Source: an uncultured Bacteroides sp. (GTDB taxonomy: Bacteria; Bacteroidota; Bacteroidia; Bacteroidales; Bacteroidaceae). Taken from it: a stretch of DNA of 64,000 nt. The stretch covers positions 124,001-188,000 of the forward strand of contig NZ_CAUCSQ010000002.1 of NCBI RefSeq assembly GCF_958445495.1, given 5' to 3'. The position numbers and the translations under genes were made by a program. The notes under the pieces were generated by a model, which was not told the origin of the DNA, did not search any database, and saw nothing but the letters and a program-made list of their open reading frames with translations. This document shows, one piece after another, positions 34,475 through 42,083 of this stretch; position 1 is the first letter of the stretch; every line of letters starts with the position of its first letter.

Positions 34475-35362
34475 ATGAAAACAAAAGATTTACTTGGAAT
34501 GTTCTTATCATTGTTTTGTGCTGTTATTCTTATAAGCTGCGGCAATGATGAAAAAGAGGAAAGAAAAATAACCGATTACAAAGAATATGTCTTGACGGTT
34601 GCTTCCTCAAAAGTGCCCGGTGTAATAACTTCATGTGGTAACAGCAACCTAACGGACGTGTATGCTGTCATGAAAGAACAATCTACGGAGTGGGAAGCAT
34701 TTGGAATAATCGAAGGGTTTAAATACGAACCCGGGTATGAATACAGAATTCGTATCAGTGAAACGAGTTATCTGGATTATAGCAAAGGAGAACCGGCATG
34801 GACGGAATACATTCTTCTTGAAGTAATCTCAAAAGAAAAAAAGAGCTCGGCAAACTTACCTCTCAACTTTATTCCTGACTGGTATTATGAGTAATATTGT
34901 TCACATGTAGATTCTGAATTCCGATATACTGTAAATGCAGAACAACAAGAAATCATTGAAAACGACATTAGGGCAAATGCCGCCCTTGTTGAAGGATTAC
35001 ATTGTTACATTACGGCAGGATGGGAAAATTGGTTCTTGTTGGATACGAATAAAAAAACGGTGGAACAAGGTATTCTTAAAAAAGTAAATAAAGATTATAC
35101 CGAATTTTCGGAAACATATAAATTGTTCCCTCCTAAAGGCAATGTATTGGGGTATATGCAATGGGACTTTATTAAAGATGCCGGTCCGGAAAAGAACGCC
35201 ATGCAATATGATGTATTTATTTGCAGTGGGGCAAAGACCAAATCTGCCGCCGACTATTCTGTTACCCCGTGGCTTTATAAAGACCTTACAGTTTATTATC
35301 AAAACAAATATCCCGAAGCAGATGTGAAAGCTGTCGTCATTTGTTATAGGATAGATTATTGA
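34475..35362 (+). pseudogene. Lipoprotein gene (DUF4377-like N-terminus) interrupted by an in-frame TAA
   Basis: The first frame encodes 139 residues: a lipoprotein signal (AVILISCGND, Cys at about 22) and a domain with EYVLTVASSKVPGVITSCG and GFKYEPGYEYRIRISE that resembles DUF4377. It stops at TAA 34892-34894. The same frame then continues without further stop for 155 codons to 35362, with protein-like composition throughout (EFRYTVNAEQQEIIENDI, HCYITAGWENWFLLD, AVVICYRIDY). There is no frameshift. The simplest reading is one roughly 295-residue lipoprotein broken by a single nonsense change. The alternative is two genes, but the second half has no good start until an ATG well inside its domain. 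Confidence 0.75.
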
Positions 35363-35672
35363 TATTTTAATTTCCGAATGACAAAGTACACAAGAACAGA
35401 CAAAAGCTTGCCTATAAAAGGGGGATTCAAAAACAGGCGGAAAGGAAATGGTTCTAATAAATGTGTCTCAGAATTTTAGGATACGGATAAATTCGGACAT
35501 CCTCCGTATTTTTATGCCCCGGCAAATTCACCGAAGATATAGAAACCGGCTTTTAATGTAAATCTTATAGCAGTGTATGCATATTGGGAAAACATAAAAT
35601 AATACACTCGGAGGCCTGCACCTTTCACCTATTTTTGAAGTGTACTGTTCTATGAATATCAGTGTATTGTGT
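35363..35672. other. Intergenic spacer before the BASS-family gene
   Basis: This 310-bp convergent spacer holds a short hairpin at 35481-35514 and otherwise nothing I can support. Confidence 0.6.
35481..35514 (+). terminator. Terminator after the interrupted lipoprotein gene
   Basis: ATACGGA pairs with TCCGTAT around a 15-nt loop, followed by TTTTT. Confidence 0.55.
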
Positions 35673-36569
35673 TCAGTATTTTATCTCATTCTTTCTCTTT
35701 TTCCACAACTGCCAACTGTTGATGATGTTTTGCCACAGTACGTAGGAACCGGGAGCTACGGCAGATAGCGGATTCAAATAGGTATGCGCCATCCAAATGG
35801 CAAGAATCGTATTTTTCTGTCCTAATGCCTGCCCGCCGCTAATACGGTCATTGTAAACGGAACCAATCGTTTTTCCTAAGAAGAATTGCAAACAACAGGC
35901 AATCAAGGCTCCGACAGCAATCATCATCTCTGTAAAACCGTCCGCCGGTTCATTCAACAACGAATATAATGTTTGGGCCGTTACAATAGCCAATGAAACA
36001 GCCCACAGATAAAAAGCCAGCTCATGATAGCCCAGTAACTTCCGATGTACCCCCGGAAGACATTTACCCAGTAACCACGCCGCGAGAAAAGGACAAATCA
36101 ATAATGGGAACACCTTGCTCAAGATAATGAAAAACGCTCCCCAGAAACTGATATCGGGATGTGTTTCCACCAACGGGAAAAGAATAGGTACTGCAACGGC
36201 AGCCCCGATATTTCCCAACAACGTATAAGTTGTCAGACTCGCCGCACTGCCTCCCAACTTGGAAGTAATCACCGCAGCGGCAGTGGCCGTAGGACAGATA
36301 ATACAAACCATCACCCCTTCCGCTACAATCTTATTAAAACGATAAAGTAAAAGATAAGCTGCCAACGCTCCTACAATCTGAATCAACAATAACCACGCAT
36401 GCAGAGGTTTAAGCTTCAACTCATGGAGAGATACTTTACAAAAAGTGAGTAACAACATCGTAAAAATAAGATATGGAGTAAGAAAAGAAAGAGTGATAAA
36501 CAACGGATATCCCGCAGCACCTACCAACATTGCAATAGGTAATGTCCAATTCTTCAAAAACTTAAGCAT
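35673..36569 (-). CDS. Bile acid:sodium symporter (BASS) family transporter
   Basis: A 298-residue inner-membrane protein with nine or ten helices, of the BASS/SBF-like fold. The start at 36569 (MLKFLKNWTLPIAMLVG) is preferred over an in-frame ATG 20 codons upstream. Visible features are the crossover-helix region CPTATAAAVITSKLGGSAASLTTYTLLGN near residues 90-117 and GGQALGQKNTILAIWMAHTYLNP near 248-270, both characteristic of the family. Substrates range from bile acids to keto acids and vitamins; this one is unknown. Confidence 0.82.
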   Translation of the reverse strand: MLKFLKNWTLPIAMLVGAAGYPLFITLSFLTPYLIFTMLLLTFCKVSLHELKLKPLHAWLLLIQIVGALAAYLLLYRFNKIVAEGVMVCIICPTATAAAVITSKLGGSAASLTTYTLLGNIGAAVAVPILFPLVETHPDISFWGAFFIILSKVFPLLICPFLAAWLLGKCLPGVHRKLLGYHELAFYLWAVSLAIVTAQTLYSLLNEPADGFTEMMIAVGALIACCLQFFLGKTIGSVYNDRISGGQALGQKNTILAIWMAHTYLNPLSAVAPGSYVLWQNIINSWQLWKKRKNEIKY

Positions 36570-36687
36570 CGACGTATATTTTAACTTCACCTTGCAAAGT
36601 AACGGAGATTTCAGGAAAAAAGCTATCATTAAACCGAAAAAAACACAAAACTTAATGGTAAATAATGAGTTTTCTACAAAATTCTAC

Positions 36688-36695
36688 TACATTTG
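36688..36695 (+). promoter_or_regulatory. Bacteroides -7 box for the amidase-MCE operon
   Basis: TACATTTG, 15 bp before the ATG at 36711. It supports that start over any codon upstream. Confidence 0.5.
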
Positions 36696-36710
36696 CAGCG
36701 TATTACGGAT

Positions 36711-37970
36711 ATGAAACTGAATAGACCTTACATATTATATACATGCATTTGCCTATGGCTACTTTTTCTACCCTCATGTATCGGCCGTTTATGGGGGAAA
36801 GATTTTGTCGTAGTTATTGACGCAGGACACGGAGGACATGATCCGGGAGCCATAGGAAAAATCTCCAAAGAAAAGAATATCAACCTGAATATCGCCCTAA
36901 AGGTCGGAAATCTGATAAAAAGAAACTGTAAAGACGCCAAAGTAATTTATACCCGTAGCAAGGACGTGTTTATTCCTTTAGCGCGACGGGCGGAAATAGC
37001 CAACAATGCAAAGGCCGACCTTTTCATCTCCATCCATACCAACGCACTAGCAAACAACCGTACGGCAAAAGGAGCCTCTACCTGGACCTTGGGTCTAGCC
37101 AAATCGGAGGCCAATCTGGAAGTTGCCAAACGGGAAAATGCGGTAATCCTTTATGAAAGCGACTATAAGACAAGGTATGCCGGCTTTAATCCGAATTCGG
37201 CAGAATCTTATATCATATTCGAATTCATGCAGGACAAATACATGGAACAGAGCGTACATCTAGCGTCACTGGTACAGAAACAGTTCCGCCATACCTGCAA
37301 ACGAATAGATCGAGGCGTGCACCAAGCGGGATTTCTTGTTCTGAAAGCAAGTGCTATGCCCAGTATCCTTATTGAACTGGGATTTATTTCCACTCCTGAA
37401 GAAGAACGTTATCTGAATTCGGAAGAAGGAGCTAATACGATGGCGAAAGGCATTTATCATGCTTTCTTAAACTATAAAAGAGAACATGAGTTGCGCCTGA
37501 CAGGAGCCAGCAATACGATTATCCCTGCCGCTCAAGAAAAAGACGACGCTCCGGCAACAGCCCGGCAATCTCAAGCCCTTCCAACAAATACCCAGGCACA
37601 ACAGAAAACGTGGGTAGCCGAAACTGCCGCCCAACCGGTCACAACGGCAAAAAAGGCAACTAAACGACCAATCGCAGCAGAAAGTGCAACCAATGACAGT
37701 GAAATTACGTTTAAGATACAAATACTAACCTCTTCCAAACCTTTAGCAAAAACAGACAAACGGCTGAAAGGATTGAAGAATGTAGATTACTATAAGGAAA
37801 AAGGATTATACAAATATACGTATGGCGCTTCCGCCGACTATAATAAAGTATTACGCACGAAACGCTCTATAACGGCGCAGTTCAAAGATGCTTTTATCAT
37901 CGCCTTCCGCAACGGTGAAAAAATGAATGTCAGCGAAGCGATTGCCGAATTCAAGAAAAGAAAAAAATAA
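36711..37970 (+). CDS. N-acetylmuramoyl-L-alanine amidase
   Basis: A 419-residue secreted Amidase_3 enzyme that cleaves the bond between muramic acid and the stem peptide during cell division and wall turnover. The signal peptide ends near FLPSCIG. The zinc-binding motif VVVIDAGHGGHDPGA is near residue 33, the second zinc ligand is in NLNIALKVG, ISIHTNA is near 107 and the catalytic Glu lies in SILIELGFIS near 220. After the catalytic domain comes a Gln/Ala/Thr-rich linker (about 268-330) and a C-terminal SPOR-like module (about 335-415). It is co-transcribed with the MCE gene 12 bp downstream. Confidence 0.92.
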   Translation: MKLNRPYILYTCICLWLLFLPSCIGRLWGKDFVVVIDAGHGGHDPGAIGKISKEKNINLNIALKVGNLIKRNCKDAKVIYTRSKDVFIPLARRAEIANNAKADLFISIHTNALANNRTAKGASTWTLGLAKSEANLEVAKRENAVILYESDYKTRYAGFNPNSAESYIIFEFMQDKYMEQSVHLASLVQKQFRHTCKRIDRGVHQAGFLVLKASAMPSILIELGFISTPEEERYLNSEEGANTMAKGIYHAFLNYKREHELRLTGASNTIIPAAQEKDDAPATARQSQALPTNTQAQQKTWVAETAAQPVTTAKKATKRPIAAESATNDSEITFKIQILTSSKPLAKTDKRLKGLKNVDYYKEKGLYKYTYGASADYNKVLRTKRSITAQFKDAFIIAFRNGEKMNVSEAIAEFKKRKK

Positions 37971-37982
37971 ATAAAAGATAAA

Positions 37983-38876
37983 ATGAAGTACATTACAAAA
38001 GAAGTCAGAATAGGAATTGCAGGTATCATAGCATTATGCGTGTTGGTCTATGGCATCAATTGGCTGAAAGGAATACACATGTTTCAACCTTCAAGTTATT
38101 TCTATGCCAAATTTCAGAATGTAAACGGATTGACCAAATCCAGTCCGGTATTTGCAGACGGCGTTCGCGTCGGCATTGTACGCGACATCTATTATGATTA
38201 CGTAAATCCGGGAAATGTTGTCGTCGAAGTGGAACTAGATACCGAACTGCGCATTCCCAAAGGAAGTACCGCCGAACTGGTATCCGAACTCATGGGAGGC
38301 GTACGCATGAACATCCTGCTGGCTAACAACCCGCGTGAAAAATATGCAGTAGGAGACACTATCCCCGGCTCACTGAACAACGGAATGATGGAAAGCGTAG
38401 CACAGCTAATGCCTAAAGTACAGGAGATGTTGCCCAAACTGGACTCTATCCTCATTTCCCTGAATCATATCCTGGGAGACAAAAGTATCCCCGCCACCTT
38501 GCATTCTATGGAAACCGCTACCGCCAATCTGGCTGTGGTAAGTTCGCAAATGAAAGGGCTCATGAGCAATGATATTCCCCAACTCACAGGGAAACTCAAT
38601 ACCATCGGAGACAATTTCGTCACCATCAGCGGCAATTTGAAAGAAATAGACTATACGGCAACTTTCAAAAAAGTAGACGAAACGCTGGCTAACGTAAAAA
38701 TGCTGACGGAAAAGCTGAATAACAAAGACAATACGTTAGGATTGCTCTTTAACGATTCGTCCCTATATAATAATCTGAATGCAACGACGAAAAATGCCGC
38801 CAGTCTTTTGGAAGACTTGAAAGCACATCCGAAACGTTATGTCCACTTCTCATTGTTCGGCAAGAAAGACAAGTAA
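37983..38876 (+). CDS. MCE-family (MlaD-like) lipid-transport protein
   Basis: A 297-residue inner-membrane-anchored periplasmic protein. One N-terminal helix (about residues 10-30, IGIAGIIALCVLVYGINWL) is followed by a single MCE domain (about 38-118: YYAKFQNVNGLTKSSPVFADGVRVG, with YFYAKF in this copy) and a long helical region up to the C-terminus. MCE proteins form hexameric rings or tunnels that carry phospholipids between membranes. The partner permease and ATPase (MlaE, MlaF) are not in this window. It follows the amidase by 12 bp. Confidence 0.88.
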   Translation: MKYITKEVRIGIAGIIALCVLVYGINWLKGIHMFQPSSYFYAKFQNVNGLTKSSPVFADGVRVGIVRDIYYDYVNPGNVVVEVELDTELRIPKGSTAELVSELMGGVRMNILLANNPREKYAVGDTIPGSLNNGMMESVAQLMPKVQEMLPKLDSILISLNHILGDKSIPATLHSMETATANLAVVSSQMKGLMSNDIPQLTGKLNTIGDNFVTISGNLKEIDYTATFKKVDETLANVKMLTEKLNNKDNTLGLLFNDSSLYNNLNATTKNAASLLEDLKAHPKRYVHFSLFGKKDK

Positions 38877-39227
38877 CTTTTCTTCCTTATATAGATTTTA
38901 TCTAAATAAGGAAAAGAGACGAAAAGGCTGCGGATTACTTTGCAAATGTCTATCTATAAACCGAAATAATATTCCTGTACAAACAAGGGAATAAAAGAAA
39001 AATCAGGAGAAGTCATAATACAATATACTAATATACAGATACTTATAAAAAATCAAGAGCTATCACACCTATAGTGATTCTATAGGAATGTATAAGTCAT
39101 TGAAAGTAAACGCATTATTATTTTCATGAAATAAACAAGAAAAAACGGATTTGTTTTTTCCAAATAAGATTCCCAATTTTGCAAACGTAGAAGTTTTGCT
39201 TAATTAATAAATGTATTAGAAGTTGCT
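38877..39227. other. Intergenic region upstream of dnaA
   Basis: This 351-bp AT-rich stretch contains a hairpin at 38885-38911 (CCTTATATAGAT / ATCTAAATAAGG, one mismatch) ending the MCE operon, and the dnaA promoter at 39150-39181. I found no cluster of DnaA boxes (TTATNCACA), so there is no evidence for oriC here. Confidence 0.6.
39150..39181 (+). promoter_or_regulatory. dnaA promoter (-33 TTTG and -7 CAATTTTG)
   Basis: TTTG at 39150-39153, a 20-bp spacer, then CAATTTTG at 39174-39181. The -33 element and spacing match the Bacteroidetes consensus well; the -7 box departs at its first base. Confidence 0.55.
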
Positions 39228-40640
39228 ATGATTGAATCAAATCATGTCGTGCTTTGGAACCGCTGTCTGGAAATAATCAAAGACAATGTTCCCGATACGA
39301 CATATAATACTTGGTTTGCCCCGATTGTTCCGCTAAAATATGAGGACAAAACATTGATTTTACAGATTCCGAGCCAGTTTTTCTATGAGATTCTGGAAGA
39401 GAGATTTGTGGATCTGATTCGTAAGACCTTATATAAGGTTATCGGCGAAGGCACTAAGTTGATGTACAACGTCATGGTAGACAAGACTTCGATTCCTAAT
39501 CAAACGGTTAATCTCGAAGCAAGCAATCGTTCTACAGCCGTCACCCCCAAAAGCATATTTGACGGCAATAAGGCTCCTAATTTCCTGAAAGCTCCTGCCG
39601 TACAGGATTTGGACCCACATTTGAATCCCAACTATAATTTTGAGAATTTCATAGAAGGATACAGCAATAAATTATCGAGAAGCGTCGCCGAAGCCGTAGC
39701 ACAGAAACCGGGAGGCACCGCTTTCAATCCATTATTCCTTTACGGAGCATCCGGCGTAGGAAAAACGCACCTTGCCAACGCAATCGGTACGAAAATCAAA
39801 GAATTATATCCCGAAAAAAGAGTATTGTACGTGTCAGCCCACCTGTTTCAAGTCCAATACACAGATTCAGTACGTAATAACACAACCAACGACTTTATCA
39901 ACTTCTACCAGACTATCGATGTATTAATTATCGATGATATCCAGGAGTTTGCAGGAGTTACCAAAACGCAAAACAACTTCTTCCATATCTTCAACCACCT
40001 GCATCAGAACGGCAAGCAACTCATTCTGACCTCCGACCGTGCCCCTGTGTTATTGCAAGGTATCGAAGAGCGCCTATTGACCCGCTTCAAATGGGGTATG
40101 GTGGCTGAACTTGAAAAACCGACTGTGGAACTCCGCAAGAATATCCTGCGCAACAAGATACACCGCGACGGATTGCAGTTTCCACCGGAAGTAATCGACT
40201 ACATCGCAGAAAACGTAAATGAAAGCGTACGTGATTTGGAAGGCATCGTTATCGCAATCATGGCACGTTCTACGATTTTCAACAAAGAAATAGATTTGGA
40301 CTTAGCGCAACACATCGTGCACGGTGTAGTCCATAACGAAACAAAGGCTGTCACAATCGACGATATCCTTAAAGTCGTATGCAAACATTTCGACCTGGAA
40401 CCATCCGCCATACATACAAAATCCAGAAAAAGAGAGGTAGTCCAGGCAAGACAAATTGCTATGTATCTGGCTAAAAACCATACGGATTTCTCAACTTCCA
40501 AAATAGGAAAGTTTATCGGCAATAAGGACCATGCAACCGTACTCCATGCCTGTAAGACGGTTAAAGGCCAATTGGAGGTAGACAAAAGCTTTCATGCGGA
40601 AGTACAGGAAATAGAGACATTGTTGAAGAAAAGAAATTAA
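39228..40640 (+). CDS. dnaA: Chromosomal replication initiator protein DnaA
   Basis: A 470-residue initiator that binds DnaA boxes and melts the replication origin. Domain I is at the N-terminus (CLEIIKDNVPDTTYNTWF), a variable linker spans about 90-120, the AAA+ domain III has Walker A YGASGVGKTHLANAIG near residue 172 and Walker B VLIIDDIQEFAG near 237, and domain IV ends the protein with the DnaA-box-binding signature NKDHATVLHACKTV near 435. The length is normal. It stands alone, followed by a terminator at 40932. Confidence 0.97.
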   Translation: MIESNHVVLWNRCLEIIKDNVPDTTYNTWFAPIVPLKYEDKTLILQIPSQFFYEILEERFVDLIRKTLYKVIGEGTKLMYNVMVDKTSIPNQTVNLEASNRSTAVTPKSIFDGNKAPNFLKAPAVQDLDPHLNPNYNFENFIEGYSNKLSRSVAEAVAQKPGGTAFNPLFLYGASGVGKTHLANAIGTKIKELYPEKRVLYVSAHLFQVQYTDSVRNNTTNDFINFYQTIDVLIIDDIQEFAGVTKTQNNFFHIFNHLHQNGKQLILTSDRAPVLLQGIEERLLTRFKWGMVAELEKPTVELRKNILRNKIHRDGLQFPPEVIDYIAENVNESVRDLEGIVIAIMARSTIFNKEIDLDLAQHIVHGVVHNETKAVTIDDILKVVCKHFDLEPSAIHTKSRKREVVQARQIAMYLAKNHTDFSTSKIGKFIGNKDHATVLHACKTVKGQLEVDKSFHAEVQEIETLLKKRN

Positions 40641-41058
40641 AGGAAAAAGAATTCCGAAAAAATACCGGACAACAGTAAACGGTAAACAATCGTATGCCGC
40701 CAATGGCTCTTTTACCGCTTATTGTTGTTTTTAATATCCGTCCGATTGCCATTCGTATCCCCACTGTCTTAGTATCCATCAAGACTATTCATAAAATAAA
40801 AATGAAAGGTAAACTCTCCTGAAAAGATAAACTTACCCTTCAACAAATCTCAGATACGTAAAATTTTCCGGGTATTTCCACCTATTGAATTCCCAAAGGC
40901 GAAACATATACCGGATACCCTTAAAAATACAATAAGGCAACTGACTCGCAATGAACCAGTTGCCTTATCTCTTTTATTTTATGAATATTCCCCAAAATAC
41001 GGAATTTTCTGAATCTCTCCTCAAATGCGGAATTTACCGGACTCCCTTGTTTTATCTC
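40641..41058. other. Intergenic spacer after dnaA
   Basis: This 418-bp convergent spacer contains the dnaA terminator at 40932-40981 and an imperfect hairpin near 40806-40840. Short frames here have no family resemblance and I do not call them. Confidence 0.6.
40932..40981 (+). terminator. Rho-independent terminator after dnaA
   Basis: ATAAGGCAACTG pairs perfectly with CAGTTGCCTTAT (12 bp, 13-nt loop), followed by a T-rich tail. It could also work for the convergent nitroreductase gene. Confidence 0.8.
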
Positions 41059-41799
41059 TTATAAAAATCCTTGCCCGCGAAGAACCGTCAACAAATTTTC
41101 AGACATAAATTCATTGTCTTTTTTTGTATAACGCACATCTGTAAAGACTTGCGCAAGAGTTTCTTTCTTATTCTCTTCTATAAACTGCCTGCTTTCCGGC
41201 AACGATTCTTTATAAGCATATAACTTATCAATATCTTCAGGCGTATAATCATGATACGTTTCCTGATGTACGGCAGCTTCCAAAGGCAAACGGTCCACTT
41301 GTGCCGGAACACCGTCCGGATACCCCACTGTCACTGTCGTCACGGGAAATACCAATGCAGGCAGATTCAGCACGTCGATAATCATCTGCGGGTTATAAGT
41401 CGTCGTCCCCAGATAACAGATTCCGAGTCCCGCTTCTTCAGCCAAAGTACAAAAAGTCTGCGCCACAAGCAAAGTATCCATAGCGGCATTCATAAAAGAC
41501 ATTAAATTGTCATAACCCGGTACAGCTTTTCTCTGTTCACACCACTTGCTGAAACGACGAAAATCGGCACAAAAAGTAAGTACCACCGGTGCATTCTTTA
41601 CCATCGGCTGGTGAAAATGAGCAGGGGAAAGCTTTTCCTTCATTCCCGCATCACGAGTAACGACCACACTATAAAGCTGCATCCCCCCCATAGTAGAAGC
41701 CCGGAAAGAGGTTTCAAGCAAATCATTTAACAAATCGGGAGCAATATCCTTGGCAAGATACTTCCGAACGGTCCTTCTGTTCCTTACAGTCTCAAACAT
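41059..41799 (-). CDS. Nitroreductase-family flavoprotein
   Basis: A 246-residue cytoplasmic FMN-dependent oxidoreductase of the nitroreductase family. The start at 41799 is fixed by the promoter 13 bp upstream. The N-terminal FMN contact RNRRTVRKY (residues 5-13) and EEAGLGICYLGTTTYNP near 122-140 are family landmarks, and a C-terminal extension contains YHDYTPEDIDKLYAYKESLPESRQF. Such enzymes reduce nitro compounds, quinones or enones with NAD(P)H; the natural substrate is unknown. Confidence 0.85.
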   Translation of the reverse strand: MFETVRNRRTVRKYLAKDIAPDLLNDLLETSFRASTMGGMQLYSVVVTRDAGMKEKLSPAHFHQPMVKNAPVVLTFCADFRRFSKWCEQRKAVPGYDNLMSFMNAAMDTLLVAQTFCTLAEEAGLGICYLGTTTYNPQMIIDVLNLPALVFPVTTVTVGYPDGVPAQVDRLPLEAAVHQETYHDYTPEDIDKLYAYKESLPESRQFIEENKKETLAQVFTDVRYTKKDNEFMSENLLTVLRGQGFL

Positions 41800-41811
41800 A
41801 TCTTTTTTCTG

Positions 41812-41819
41812 CAAAGATA
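41812..41819 (-). promoter_or_regulatory. Bacteroides -7 box for the nitroreductase gene
   Basis: Reads TATCTTTG on the minus strand, 12 bp from the ATG, implying a leader of under 10 nt. Confidence 0.55.
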
Positions 41820-41978
41820 TAAAAAGAAAAAAAGATTCCTCCATACCGGCCGAACAGAATAGTTTTCTTTTTGGAAAACTTTAACCTTTGAACAATTTTA
41901 TGATTTCATTGTTTATCAGATACTTATCAAAGACAAATGGAAAACTTGCAATCTGTTAATAAAATGTTTCATTTTTAT

Positions 41979-42009
41979 TTTGATAGATGAAAAAACATTC
42001 TTAGCTTTG
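41979..42009 (+). promoter_or_regulatory. Promoter of the B12-dependent ribonucleotide reductase gene
   Basis: TTTG at 41979-41982, a 19-bp spacer and TAGCTTTG at 42002-42009: both elements match the Bacteroidetes consensus. The leader is about 70 nt and shows no B12 box. Confidence 0.7.
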
Positions 42010-42083
42010 TGCCTGCATTTGTTAATGATAAGTAAACTTCTACACATTACTTATTAAAAATGAAATCTAAGACACATTAAATC

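Noticed and set aside
34892..34894. Programmed recoding (selenocysteine or pyrrolysine) at the internal stop of the lipoprotein gene
   Set aside because: The stop is TAA, which is not used for either amino acid, and no SECIS-like structure is evident. A nonsense change is simpler.
38912..39227. Replication origin next to dnaA
   Set aside because: The region is AT-rich but contains no cluster of TTATNCACA boxes, and the Bacteroides origin need not be beside dnaA.
40683..40782. Short frames on both strands after dnaA
   Set aside because: They have no hydrophobic pattern, promoter or family resemblance and are broken by the structured spacer.
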